NCBI GenBank assembly: GCA_002749535.1
Contig: MZZL01000133.1
Location: forward strand, 82,921-146,920
Origin: Apophysomyces variabilis
Lineage: Eukaryota; Mucoromycota; Mucoromycetes; Mucorales; Mucoraceae
DNA length: 64,000 nt
Reading direction: 5' to 3'
Shown here: in pieces, positions 23,913 through 35,318 of the stretch
Position numbering within the stretch: position 1 is the first letter of the stretch
Layout: every line of letters begins with the position of its first letter
Made by a program: the position numbers and the translations under genes
Notes under the pieces: model-generated
The model's database searches: none
What the model saw: only the letters and a program-made list of their open reading frames with translations
Told to the model about the DNA's origin: nothing

Positions 23913-25088
23913 TTATAACAACTCTTTCAAAAATTTGTAGACCTTAGGGCTGCGGTGATCCCATCTAGCGGGATCTTGCCGTATCACAATTCGGTAATTA
24001 GCATAATCCAGCGGATATATGTACCGTAGGAAACTTCGGATCCGCGCTTTACCAGGAAAATCAACGTCGGATAACATTTCTCTAGATACCCGTCCGATGC
24101 GCCATATCACCATGTATCGTTGGTAGAATAATGAAATAGTCTTTCTTGAATAGTCAAGTTCTTCTGCAGTTAAGTGCAGCTCTGTCTTGTGCTCCGCATT
24201 ACGTGACGCAACGATACACTCAGCCCACTCGTCCGCCCTTTTTTGTAAAGCGTCGTTATCCTCTCTATTAACACCCTTATACCATAACTCAACACGGATA
24301 AAGCTCTGGTGCATTTCTTTTGAGGAAAAATCGGACATTAATGACATCACCATCTTGGCAATTTCCATTCGTCCTTCTTCAGACATAACTACGTTGGAAA
24401 GAGGTAATGGGGGTAGTCTGTCTACATCGATAGGAAACCCATATTCTTTTGTGATACGTATGAAGCCATAGACAGTCAGGTCCGTTCCATTCACGCAGGC
24501 TACTCGACGTATGGACTCGATCATATCTTCGCTAAGTCGACCGTAAATGATTTGATATTGCTGGATAAAGATGGCCCATGCGTTATTATCCGAAACGTTA
24601 CTTCCAACGTGCTTCATCCAAAACTCGTAGCTTGCCGGTGACAAAAGATCCTTCACATGGTCAACAGTGACCTTTCTGAAACAGTCGCCAAGATTCATAT
24701 ACATTGTAATATCACGGATGCTCTCGGCAAGCGCGTCCGACTTATTCTTGAATGATTCTCTATACCACGTTGCCAAGAAGACTCGCTTGGAATTCCAAAA
24801 CACTTTCCCCAGAAGATGACGTTCTTTAGTGTCTCGTCGGATGAACTCCTCGATCTCATCCCTTGCAGATTCAAGTATAGTTTTGATCGTAGCCATACAT
24901 CGATATTGGAGTGAGTCTTCGTCAAGGCCAGTGTCGATGTGAGGTAATATTGCATCCACCACGCTACATTGATTCTTCAGAACTAGCGCTTCGGGGATTA
25001 CGTTGACCCAATCATCGGCACGTTGCTCTATGATAATGAATATCTCTCGAAGGAGGGTGGCAACTTCACCCGTGATTAACTGTGCCAT
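23913..25088 (-). CDS. Putative MLKL-like helical-bundle protein, copy B (391 aa)
   Basis: Intact, intronless paralogue of the 20810-21988 gene in the same orientation. The N-terminal bundle pattern is conserved: LKNQCSVVDAILPHID, MATIKTILESARDEIEEFIR, WNSKRVFLATWYRESFKN. The middle block (SYEFWMKHVG, WAIFIQQYQIIYGRLSEDMI, VYGFIRITKEYGFPIDVDRL) and the C-terminal block (FYQRYMVIWRIGRVSREMLS, FPGKARIRSFLRYIYPLDYA) are strongly conserved. Differences concentrate in the N-terminal 150 residues and in the 270-310 region, as expected if the bundle diversifies faster. Both copies being open over ~390 codons, beside decayed HET copies, argues for selection to keep them. Function not established; a membrane-acting death effector is one hypothesis. 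Confidence 0.7.
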   Translation of the reverse strand: MAQLITGEVATLLREIFIIIEQRADDWVNVIPEALVLKNQCSVVDAILPHIDTGLDEDSLQYRCMATIKTILESARDEIEEFIRRDTKERHLLGKVFWNSKRVFLATWYRESFKNKSDALAESIRDITMYMNLGDCFRKVTVDHVKDLLSPASYEFWMKHVGSNVSDNNAWAIFIQQYQIIYGRLSEDMIESIRRVACVNGTDLTVYGFIRITKEYGFPIDVDRLPPLPLSNVVMSEEGRMEIAKMVMSLMSDFSSKEMHQSFIRVELWYKGVNREDNDALQKRADEWAECIVASRNAEHKTELHLTAEELDYSRKTISLFYQRYMVIWRIGRVSREMLSDVDFPGKARIRSFLRYIYPLDYANYRIVIRQDPARWDHRSPKVYKFLKELL

Positions 25089-26028
25089 AGAAAAAGTAAA
25101 AAATAAGTATATTTAAATTAGATACAGTTACGCCTAGTTAACAGCAAAGTTAAATAATTGGTTTTAAATAAAGGCCGCACCCTTCCTAGAAATGGGGCCA
25201 ATCTAGGACTATTGCTCCGACTGCACCGCACTTTTTCAGTGTGCGCCTTGTGCTACGGTCTTAGGTTCAAATTTTTTTGATTTGCTTCGGCTTCCCGTCC
25301 GAGTGGTTGTTAATCTCACAGGGCAAACTTCGGTTTTATGGACATGATTAACTGCTATCGTCCATATACCCATTGCTAGCACAACATTGACTTTCAACTG
25401 CAATGATATCTTGTTTTATAGATCCACGGCAGTCATATACACAGATTTCCCCGAAATGGTGGGGAGATGGTATTATCCATTGATGTAAACGTTGGACAAG
25501 GTGATGCAGGCCATGACCCAGGAAAATAGAAGTACATACCGTTCTATCTATGAAGTTTTGGCGATCCTTATGACACTAAGATATAATTGTATCTGAGTTT
25601 GCTAGCAGGAACAGTTCCGCGGCCCGCAGCCCTATGTATATGTCTACCTTTCTTCCTGTCTGTCTTCGTTTGATACCAGAAAGATGTTAGGAATCCAATG
25701 TAATATAATGGAAACGAGGCATCTAAGCATTTGTAAGCGGAGTAAACAAACTATGACAAGGCTGTACATGCAAAATCTTCCTGGAGCTTTGTACCTTTGT
25801 CTATTTCTCTACGAAACGAGACTTTTCTGGTCACCCTTTGGCTGTATATGTCTTGTGCTACTAGAGATTTTCATATAGAACGATGGATGCATGTCGCACA
25901 TTCGGAATAAAAGCTTAAAAAAATGGGAACCGTGTGGTTTTGTATTTTGTTACTACCAGCATCAACACCATGGCTAAGCCTGTGCTGCATGGGGATTTGC
26001 ACCACTTTTGTTTCTGTTTATCACACCA
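25089..26028. other. Divergent intergenic region between copy B and the intact HET gene
   Basis: No gene recognised. It contains the copy-B version of the conserved block (25288-25307). At about 25955-25980, ACTACCAGC...ATGGCTAAGCC matches the corresponding position upstream of the two decayed HET copies (about 28370-28400 on plus; about 32505-32490 on minus), so HET upstream sequence is also shared. Confidence 0.5.
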
Positions 26029-27294
26029 ATGAGTGAAATTGTGCTCTTAGATACGGGATCTGACTTTAACAACATCAAATGCATATCTATGATGTTCGGC
26101 CAAGATATTCCGGAATATTATGCCATTTCATATCGATGGGGACAACATCCTGTATGGAAGGCACAAACCCCAAATTATACGGCATACATTACTTCGGTAT
26201 CGCAGGGCAACTTGATTAGACTATGTGAGATACTACGTCCGAAAATACGTTATCTTTGGATTGATGTCGTATGCATCAATCAAGCAGACATATTTCACAG
26301 AAAGATGGCCATCAAAAACATGGACAAGATATATCGACGAGCAGAAAGGATTGTTGCCGTACCCGACCTTTGCTATTGTGACCGATACCCACGTATGCAA
26401 AACATTACCAAACAAGACATTGATCTGGCTGTCAAAAAAATCTCACAGTACGAAGCACACTGCAGCAAGACTAGCGGCTTGGAGGAACGCCGGCGTATTT
26501 GGCCATCAAAAGGCGTGATATTTGTTCGGGAGGTTATCCAAGAATGGGCATGTAGATGCTGGGTGATCAGCGAGCGCGTTATTGGTTTGAAGGATAACAA
26601 GTTGGATATAATCATTATACGAGCGGGTGGCACAAAGATTTCCTACGAGGAATGGCGGAGCTACCTCTTCGTTGACTGGAACATCAACTTTGACCAAGCT
26701 ACCCTCATCAATACGATCATTAATTCCAAATCAACCAAGTACATCGATAGACTTTTTGCCATACTTCCACATACCAAGTATCAGAATGCTGTGAGGAAAT
26801 TGGTAGATGAAGGCCGAACTGTCGCTAATATAATCGATCTGAAGATGACTTTGTTGGATATTCTAGACATCGAGGGTAAAATTGTACTACTGAGGCACTC
26901 TGTTTCTGAGCAGGGTGATTTTCGACGAGTGTTACCATTGTTCACGAAGAGGACGAACAATCGGTTGCCAGCAGTTAGTCTGTCCGATCAAAATCACTAT
27001 TGCAATGTCGAGCCGGCGCTACAGGACGGAAAACCTGCAATAAAAGTTTCGGGCTACTACAACATCAAGCCGGCGCCCGTCACTTATCGTAAATTGAGCA
27101 ACCTATTCGGGCTTAAGGTTAAGTCAGTGCTCGATATTGTTCTTGTGAAAGAGCATCGCGGCTATTACACTAGCCCATGGCAACGATGTCTTAGATGCAT
27201 TAAGACAAACGGTATTTGGATCGTTGACTCTATCAGAAATGAACAGGTCCCACAGAATGAACGTTACAAACGCGGAGAGTTTGTTATATTTTGA
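26029..27294 (+). CDS. HET-domain protein, intact copy (421 aa)
   Basis: A heterokaryon-incompatibility (HET) domain fills the N-terminal half. Motifs in order are YYAISYRWG (residues 30-38), YLWIDVVCINQAD (about 75-87), RKMAIKNMDKIYRRAERIVA with VPD (about 91-112), and CRCWVISERVIG (about 180). The C-terminal ~220 residues have SKSTKYIDRLFAILPHTKYQ, a block also conserved in the two broken copies, and end in GEFVIF. HET domains of Pezizomycotina trigger cell death on nonself recognition, and the fold has been linked to TIR domains. The ATG at 26029 is the first in frame. Unlike copy 2, it has no charged N-terminal extension. No introns. Its neighbours are two MLKL-like paralogues upstream and two decayed HET copies downstream. 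Confidence 0.85.
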   Translation: MSEIVLLDTGSDFNNIKCISMMFGQDIPEYYAISYRWGQHPVWKAQTPNYTAYITSVSQGNLIRLCEILRPKIRYLWIDVVCINQADIFHRKMAIKNMDKIYRRAERIVAVPDLCYCDRYPRMQNITKQDIDLAVKKISQYEAHCSKTSGLEERRRIWPSKGVIFVREVIQEWACRCWVISERVIGLKDNKLDIIIIRAGGTKISYEEWRSYLFVDWNINFDQATLINTIINSKSTKYIDRLFAILPHTKYQNAVRKLVDEGRTVANIIDLKMTLLDILDIEGKIVLLRHSVSEQGDFRRVLPLFTKRTNNRLPAVSLSDQNHYCNVEPALQDGKPAIKVSGYYNIKPAPVTYRKLSNLFGLKVKSVLDIVLVKEHRGYYTSPWQRCLRCIKTNGIWIVDSIRNEQVPQNERYKRGEFVIF

Positions 27295-28147
27295 CAAGAT
27301 TATACTCATCCTCGCAAAACCGCCCTAAACTTCGGTTGTCCGCAGCTCCATTCCAAGGGCTATGATGTAGCTATCCAATCCAATACCTTTTTATCTAAAG
27401 CTTAATGTGTAATGTAATTAAGGGGAGCAATTGCCTCGGAACAGCTCTACCCATACACTTACGATACGCGGCCCATCCGTCATATTGCTAGACCAGCAAG
27501 GTAGTATCTCTTGAAGTCAAGTTCGTGTACTTTTTTACGCGCTGCAGCTGCCATTTCCTCCAATATCCTTGACTAAATTGTATCCAGTCCACCTATTGTC
27601 TCTTTTCCATAAAGCATTTGTACTATACTTATGATGTGCTTATATCTCACGTGATCAAGAGTGAACCTTTCACTGCCACCTTTTTTCTGATGATTTAATG
27701 TCTGGAATTTGTGTTAATATGCGTTGCAGTTGGGGGGAACCAACGAAGATTGACTGATACGTATTTACTTACCTACCTGACAAGTACGGTAACGCTCATC
27801 ACACTTATGCATGAATAATTCCGTCCGGATCCAGTGCTTAGAACCCTTTCAGTTACTCTTTTCTTTGTCATCATCATGCAATACCACAGTCCCTCTTTTT
27901 GGCTCCTCAGAGAAACAGCAATCAAAAATCATCATTTTACCTCCCCTTTTCTTATCATGGATTAATCCTGCGTGGGTGAAAAAACCCAATCGAAATCAAG
28001 AGCGACAATATACTGTAAGAGTTGGTTCTTAAGGGCTTCACTCCAAACCGAGTGTAAATCACGTGTTGCCGCGGACAACAACGGCATGTCCGGTTATCTG
28101 TAGTACTACTAAATATAGTGGTACTATAGGTTTAGAGGACATTCGTT
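27295..28147. other. Intergenic, nothing recognised
   Basis: Spacer between the intact HET gene and the inverted duplication. No coding or RNA feature recognised. Confidence 0.5.
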
Positions 28148-28474
28148 TTGCTCAAAGCAACATCTTATGATCTGTACTCCGTCTGTAACCAATGTCTCCC
28201 TGCTCCTACAAATTCCTATGCTGTTGGCGTCCAGAATTGCTGCGCGATGATTCTGTCATGTATCCTTTACTATGTTCGAAGTTATTTGATAATTATCAAT
28301 ATATCTATGAGTTATACTACTCACAAAGGGAGACAAGGGGAGTTTGTCGATATGTATTCTTTTTTGTACACTACCGGTGCTAGTGTAATGGCTAAGCCAG
28401 TCCAAATTTTTATTTAAGAAAAGTGCAGGTATCCTTTTGTCCAACGTTGCTTTTACTCCTGTTTTCTACGGACG

Positions 28475-30233
28475 ATGAGCGACTTGAACGACATAAACCG
28501 CGTTTGTACACGAGCAGATGAAGATTATTTTTGGTATGCTTTCCACCGCTTAGATCCCTATCTTGAATCGGGAGGTGGAATGTCAGAATATGATACTTTC
28601 AGGGTTTGGTTATCGCAACTGGATCAAATCAAGAGCGATATTGCTTTTGTACACAAGGATTATGACTTTATCTACTTACCAAGAAAACTTTCATCATACG
28701 AAGCAGATATCTGTCGACAGCATTGCGACAAGAAGCGCAAATGCGAACATCAAATGGCTTTTCGAGATATCCGTGAAAGGCTTCGAGAAAAGCTGCGTGA
28801 AAAAGCCTGTGAAACGCTACGTGAGTTACGTGCAATTTCCTATCTGGGGGATAGCAGTTCGGAGTCGCGGAGAAATCGGATGGAGAATGAGATCGTTCTT
28901 TGCACACAAGCTCAGAAATGAACAATATCCAATGCATATCAATACGGTTCGATGAAAATATCCCGGCATACTATGCAATTTCGTATCGGTGGGGTGTACA
29001 TCCTGAATGGAAAGCACAAACCCCAAACTACATCGCCTCCATCACTTCGATTTCACAGGGCAATCTCATCAAGCTATGCAAGTACTACCGGTCCAGAATA
29101 CGCTACATGTGGATCGATGTCGTATGTATCAATCAAGCAGACAGTGCACACAGAAAGATGGCAATTAAAAACTTGGACAACATATATCGAAGAGCAAAAA
29201 GGATCATCGCAGTTCCTGATCTCTGTTATTGCTCCGAAAGTCCTTTAATGGAAGACGTTACCAAAGCAGATATTGAAGCTGCAGTTATTGACAATTGGAA
29301 AGATAATGTTTTTCAACTCTCCAATATTGACACATTAAACACGTTATTCGACGTAAATGAGCCGGGGACATACTGTGGCATTCGTTTAGACATTGGTGAC
29401 CTGGGCGAGTGGATGGAGCCATGGAACGAAGGAAGTTGGTTTCGTCCTCTTGATCATCATGTCCATAAAAAGGAACAGCTGGGCAGGAAAGTGAATGGGC
29501 AGAGAGAGCTTGGGTAGTTAGCGAACGCATCATCGGTGTGACCGGCAAAAAACTGCTTATACATATATTGAGAGCAAATGCAGTTTTATACTGGAGACTT
29601 TTCGATTATGTTAGCTGGTCGTTTGACCTCGACCAATATTCTCTTGTCAAATCCATCCTTCAATCCAAGTCAACCAAGCCCATTGACCGCTTGTTCGCTA
29701 TACTTCCTCACACCCAGTATAAGGATGCTGTGCAGAAATTGGTGGAGGAAGGAAGAACTGTCAATGATGAGGAGGATTTGAAGTGGGTTTTATTCGATAT
29801 TCTAGACGTGGAAGGGAGAAACGGTTTATTTATTTACCTCATTGAACAACCTGGAAGAATTGTCGAAGTACTGCCATTATGAGTACAGGAAAAAGAATTC
29901 TGCTATTACGAGGAAACTCTCCCGTACAATACTGCCAACGACGCGGTTGCTTTAGAGATCCAAACAACAGCAGCACAACGTGAAAAACGTGCGCTTAAAG
30001 TCTTACTTCCATTCATATATCGACACTCGCAAGTCTTGTGCGACGACAGTCAGCTATTGGATGCTGCGTACGGTTCAGAGATGAAGCTAATTTATCCATG
30101 GTGCAAGAATCCCGAGCTTTACTCCATTATTGTATGTCATATGTCAAATGACGTTTGGAAGGTCAAAAGCCGTTATCGCGTTGTTAAGCCTCCACCCATC
30201 TGCAAATACGGTGAATTTCTGATAGTTTGGTAG
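28475..30233 (+). pseudogene. HET-domain gene, copy 2 (left arm), frameshifted
   Basis: Segments 28475-28921, about 28900-29517, 29538-29882 and 30036-30233 are one HET gene broken into frames. A charged helical extension of about 135 residues (MSDLNDINRVCTRADEDYFW onward) precedes the HET domain and is absent from the intact copy. The HET motifs are present: YYAISYRWG, YMWIDVVCINQAD, RRAKRIIAVPD, WVVSERIIG. Lesions: one T appears missing in the T-run at about 28891, where copies 1 and 3 read LLDT; a deletion with frame change near 29495-29505; and a stop or frame change at 29879 onward. The C-terminus resumes at 30036 and ends KYGEFLIVW. The first lesion alone could be a base-calling error, but the others together argue for a pseudogene. 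Confidence 0.75.
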
Positions 30234-30644
30234 AAATACGACAGAGTTTTGAAGAGCCTATAGATCTCCAGTTTCCGCAATACTGTTTCGACGAATCCTT
30301 TTGCATCCGTTTCCTTATACTTAGCAGAGCCCAACGTACAGATAATCGAATGCATGAATTTACTGGAAGAGTCAATTTGTTTTTCAACACTCTTGAGATG
30401 TATCATATCAATCTCTCATTTATAAAACAGCAGAGCCAGTTGGAGATAAAGATCATAATTTTGTTGCTCTAATAGCCCCATGTTATGTTCAGTCCACGCA
30501 AGCAGTTTCTAATATCAATCTTATATAGCATCATAGCACAATAGACAAGGATTGAGGTTTGTTGCATGTATTTTCTTTTGAGATCGTACATCAATGTGGC
30601 CAGAAAGTGTAGATTTAATGGCTCTTCAAACTGTTGTTATATGC

Positions 30645-32460
30645 CTAACATAATATTTGAAACTCGCCGTATTTACCTGTGTGCGGAGCCGTATTATCGT
30701 AACATTTGCCCGTCATCTTCCAAACGTCATTTGACTTGCCACATTCGATGAAGGTGTACATCCCAAAAAATTTACTATATGGAAAAATGAGCTCCATATC
30801 TGAGCCGTTAGTAGCATCCATTCGCTGGCTGACATCCTCCGAGACCTTCATGAAAGGAAGTGCACGTTTTCCGTGTCGTGTCGTTGTTCCTTGTATATCC
30901 GACATAACCTGGCCTCCAGGAAAATATTGCGACATAGTTTTTTCATATAATCCGAATTCTATATTTCTCGCCGATAATGGCAGCACATTAATAGATTTTC
31001 TTTAATCCATAACGAGGTAACCCAATAGCTGGTTTCTCCCCTTCATGTCTAGAATATTCAATAAAATCCACTCCAAATCCTCATCATCACCGGCAATTAT
31101 TTCCTCATCCACCAGTTTCTGCACAGCATCCTTATATTTGGTGTGAGGAAGTATGGCGAACAAGCGGTCAATGGGCTTGGTGGACTTGGACTGAAGGGAT
31201 GGATTTGAAAAAAAAATCATGCCTCAAGTCAAACCAGTAGCTAAAGGTATTCAAATATCCCCAATATACAACTGCATTCGCTCTCAATATATGTACAACC
31301 AGTTTTCTGTCGTTTACACCGATAATGCGTTCGCTAATTAGCCAAGCTTTCTCTGCCCATTCTGTTGCAATCCGCAAGATAAACTCATGACCCTTCTGTT
31401 GGTTGCCCAGTCGTTCTCTCTCATAAGCAGAGTAATCATGATTACGAAACCAAGGTTCTAGGTACCGTGGCTTCATACGCTCATGAAGTTTGTCAGTGTC
31501 AATGCTTAACCGAAACCCCTTATACATTCCCGGCTCGTTTCTCTCGAATAACTTTTCCATGTCATGGCCCTCAAAACCTTCATATTCATGATCTCTCGCT
31601 ATAAACAATTTCCGCTTCGATGTCTGTCTTGGTCACGTCTCCATTAGAGGGTTTTGATCGCAATAACAGAGATCAGTGCTGCAATAATCCTTTTCGCCCT
31701 TCGATATATGCTGTCCATGTTTTTTATTGCCATCTTTCTGTGTGCTTTGTCCTCTTGATTGATACATACAACATCAATCTATATATAGCGTATTATGGCG
31801 CGTTAGTACTTGCATAGTTTGATCTGATTGTCTTGGGAAATAGAAGTGATCGATGTCACGTAATTTCAAGTTTGTGCTTTCCATTCAGGATGTACACCCC
31901 ACGGATACGAAATTGCATAGTATGCCGGGATTTCTTCATCGAACGGTATTGATATACAGTGGATGGCGTTCATCTTTGATTTTGTGTCCAAAAGAACAAT
32001 CTCGTTCTCGATCCGGTTTCTCCGAAACTCCCAAGTGGCACCCCACTGATAGGAAATTGCGCGTAACTCACGGAAACTTTTGCAAAGGTGTTTGCTGGAT
32101 CTTTGGAAAAGCTGCTCACGGATATTTATCAAGACGTCTTGGGATTCGTTTTCAGTAAGAGATTCCCAAGGTATGCGAACTTGGAAGGGAATTCATATTT
32201 CCAGTTTCAAGAACAAATATGCACAAATCATAATCCTTCTTTACAAGGGCAATATCTTTCTATAGTTATTGCCACTGCGGCATCAGAGCGATATGCACCT
32301 TATGGGGTAATGTACGCGCCTTTGGTTTGGACGAACCGATTTGAAGGACCTAACTCCTGCCAGGATTTCTTCATCAACGGTTCCCAAACTCGGTTGATGC
32401 TGTTGAGTCGCCCATCCCCCATATGCAAGGATAAATAAAAGCAACTTTGGGCAAAAGGAT
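30645..32460 (-). pseudogene. HET-domain gene, copy 3 (right arm), decayed
   Basis: On the minus strand, 32132-31866 encodes RNRIENEIVLLDTKSKMNAI and YYAISYPWG. Note Pro where the other copies have Arg in the first HET motif. From 31866 to 31608 the HET core is readable (IDVVCINQEDKAHRKMAIKN) but carries several in-frame stops. 31608-31168 gives ATEWAEKAWLISERIIGV, 31220-31002 gives STKPIDRLFAILPHTKYKDA, and 30986-30645 is the C-terminus ending KYGEFQILC. The N-terminal extension is also fragmented (32460-32132). Damage is heavier than in copy 2, so this copy was inactivated earlier or is under no constraint. Confidence 0.8.
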
Positions 32461-32725
32461 ACCTGCTTAAATAACAAAGTGCAATTGGCTTAGCCATTAC
32501 GTTTGCGTCGATGGTTGTACAAACAAGAACGACATGCATTTGAAAAACTCTCTTGTTTCTACCGTTGCGAGTCGTATAACTTACTGACACATTGACTATT
32601 ATTAAATAAATTGAATATAGTAAATGATAATATATGTCAAGTGTCACTGCGCTGAAATTCTTGACACCAAGAGCATAGGAGACTGTACTAGCAGGAAGAC
32701 CTTCTTGGTTACAGACGGAGTCCAA

Positions 32726-34850
32726 ATCATAAGATGTTTTTGCTTTGTAGGATACGTTTTTTGGGCGTTGGGCCCATACTCAATCTATTCGAGATAGCTG
32801 GAATCATATCGTTGACAAACCATACCATACTACACATTTACACAAAGAATAACAGTTTTTTTACTCCTTTGCTCGGTTCTTTATAAACATTCCCGCTAGG
32901 CACTTGAACTGATTATACACGTGCATGACTGATACCCCCATACCATATATTTTAACCACATTAATTGTGTGAATAACATCCCTGAACTCCACTATAAACA
33001 TTGTCATTCGTGCTCTGGTGCTTTCCAGGTGTTTTGCATCCTTTCAAACTCTCTCCGCTGTGTGACTATCTCAATTGGCCGCTCTTAGGATGCCGACAAG
33101 CTCTTCCTCACAGGTGCCATAGAGACTGATACGGGGCTGGTCCGTATCTATGGGTAATGATTCGCTGCATATGGAAACGAATATGCATGAGCTGCTGGCT
33201 TCCTAGCATGCACTGTCTTTATACCCAGAACGACACCCTCAGTGCTTGCTGGATGTCCCTATGGAAAACACAAGTACCTTACTCTATGATCAATTTTTGC
33301 AAGAATGCTAGGATTCGAACATAGATATCAAGGAGGAAGTATCCATGAATCTGGTTACTATCGTAAATGAGGACTACAATAAAAGATGACGCTGAAATAA
33401 ACTTATTGACGGATATGCAATAATCCGGACCACCAGGAACCAGCTTTGCTACGCGGAATTGCAGGTGCGATGCGTTGCATGCCATCAAGGGACAAGCTAA
33501 CCGTTGGTGAACAATCTATATTCACGTAACATTTTAATCTTCTACTGTGATCCATCTTCTCTGATCCCGAAAGAAAGGTATTACTTCAATGGTTCAAACG
33601 ATACAAATGATGAAAGTGGAAGCTCGCAGCTACGTGCAATCATTTCCAAGATAATCCAATTGACGTTTGAACCTAGCCTGGATTTTGGTAAACGAAAAGG
33701 CAACCCTCCCCCCAAAAAAAGGCTGGAGAAATCTAGTGCTAGTAAGCACGCTTTATGCCAGGATATTTAAGCATTGACACATTCATGGAAAACACACACT
33801 ATCATTTACATAAAAAGACACGTTTTCTATACCCAGGTATGAGAATCGCGCTGCCGAACTCGCAATCATAACTTTAAAGCGACTCATCTACACAAACTAC
33901 AACAAATTTAACGCAGATTTTGAAGCAAAACAAGAAGAAGCGATAGAAATTCCCGAGTCGATCACGAAGTTGATGAGCTAGTTCTTCGCTCCGACAGCAT
34001 GTACGGATAGGAAACGAAGAAGAACCGGAGGAGATGAACAGTGAACTTGAAACACGTATATTACAAGTACTTGCAAGCATGAACTTTTAGTGACAAAGTC
34101 AGGATGACGAAGATTGGGAGAAGTTCATCCTCGAAAAAGCAAAAGAAAAAAAAAGTCAGATTATAGCCGTAAATAAAGACAAATCTATTAGTTGAGATTG
34201 GGCGTTTCTCAAAGCTCACTCCAATGTTTATATATTATTCTGCATATTCGTTACAATATCTGTGTCGCCAGAGAACTCAACGCTTGCTTTTGTCTGTTTG
34301 TATGTACTTTCCTCTTGCAAAACATGACATCTTATCCTGTAGAAAAATTAGGCCTACATGAAAGAGGGTTGAAAAGAAATTTCACTAATAAGTTTGTAAA
34401 ACTGGCGTTTCGGGAAACGAACTACGGTAAAAGGGTAATGACTATACGCTTTATATAGGCGAAAGTGGTTAGATAGAGGCCTTTCGTGATTTCTACTATT
34501 CTCTGCAAAATGACCATTGCTGATGTCAAGAAAACGTTTCCCATTTTTTCTACCTCACACAAGAAAAGCACACATATGGGAAAAATCCTATGGCAAGTGG
34601 CCTTTTCTTTTCCCTTTTTGTCACGGTTTAACCATCCTTCACTTTCATCGTTCCGTTTTCCAACAAGTCGCATCATTTCCTCTGTGTAGATAAGTCGGTA
34701 GATAGATGTCCAGTAATTCGTGCAATATTGAAAGAAAAAGAAGATGGAAACGAAATAGAACGCCATGTATCCAAAACGTGCTTTTTTTTTCTCAACATTT
34801 TTATTCCCATTACAACATAACTGGAACGGTTTTATGCATGTTGAGTGCTT
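32726..34850. other. Mostly non-coding; decayed coding remnant at about 33504-34090
   Basis: From 33504 (plus), readable pieces SSQLRAIISKIIQLTFEPSL, a Lys-rich stretch (PPPKKRLEKSSASKH), then at about 33839 YENRAAELAIITLKRLIYTN, and ending near 34090 with NEEEPEEMNSELETRILQVL in another frame. Stops and frame changes separate them. I do not recognise the family. The rest shows no feature; a T-rich run precedes the RPL36 3' end. Confidence 0.35.
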
Positions 34851-35318
34851 TTAGTGACGACGAGCTTCGGCAATGACGTTGGTCAATTCGTCAATCTTCT
34901 TCTTGGCGCGAACAAAGGTACCGAGCTAAAAACAAAAAGAAAAAGAACAAAAACCAATCAGTTATCGAGTCTTCCATTTCCAACCTTTTTTTGAGCTTTC
35001 ACGAAATGGCATGAAAAGACTTACTCTCTTCTTGGTGAGCTTCTTGGCACGCTTGTCCTTGGAATTCTTGATCAATTCCATAACGCGGCGCTCATAAGGG
35101 GCGAAGCCAGCAACTTCACGGATGATGCTCTTCACGAAGACATTGCGCTTGGAATTAGCCTACAAAATGTATCGAATAAGAAACAAGAAACGCAATCCAT
35201 CCATCCGTATCCGATAACATACACCCTTTCTGTAGGAAACCTTGGGCTTGAGTTCACGACGGGTGGTGATGTGGCCCTTGTTGATGCCAACAGCGATGCC
35301 AGACTTTGTAGCGGCCAT
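34851..35318 (-). CDS. RPL36: 60S ribosomal protein L36 (eL36)
   Basis: Component of the large ribosomal subunit. Three exons: 35318-35223 ([20 protein letters not shown] ... SYRKG), 35159-35025 ([45 protein letters not shown]) and 34925-34851 ([24 protein letters not shown]). Total 101 aa, the usual length for the family, highly basic and conserved throughout. Introns are 63 and 99 nt with GT-AG ends. The longer minus-strand reading frames over this locus are read-through shadows. Confidence 0.97.

Larger units (their letters stand above)
28148..32725. repeat. Tail-to-tail inverted duplication of a HET gene with its upstream region
   Basis: The left arm, about 28148-30236 (plus), and the right arm, about 32725-30645 (minus), carry the same gene in opposite directions plus about 300 bases of shared upstream sequence. 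The upstream match is visible as CTTATGATCTGTACTCCGTC at 28165 versus CTTATGATTTGGACTCCGTC on the minus strand near 32725, followed by shared TCTGTAACCAA, and as ATGGCTAAGCCA in both. The centre, about 30237-30644, is not obviously palindromic. The arms are diverged rather than identical. Confidence 0.75.

Noticed and set aside
33311..33320. GGATTCGAAC, a tRNA T-loop-like string
   Set aside because: No pairing T stem, anticodon arm or acceptor stem can be drawn around it on either strand.
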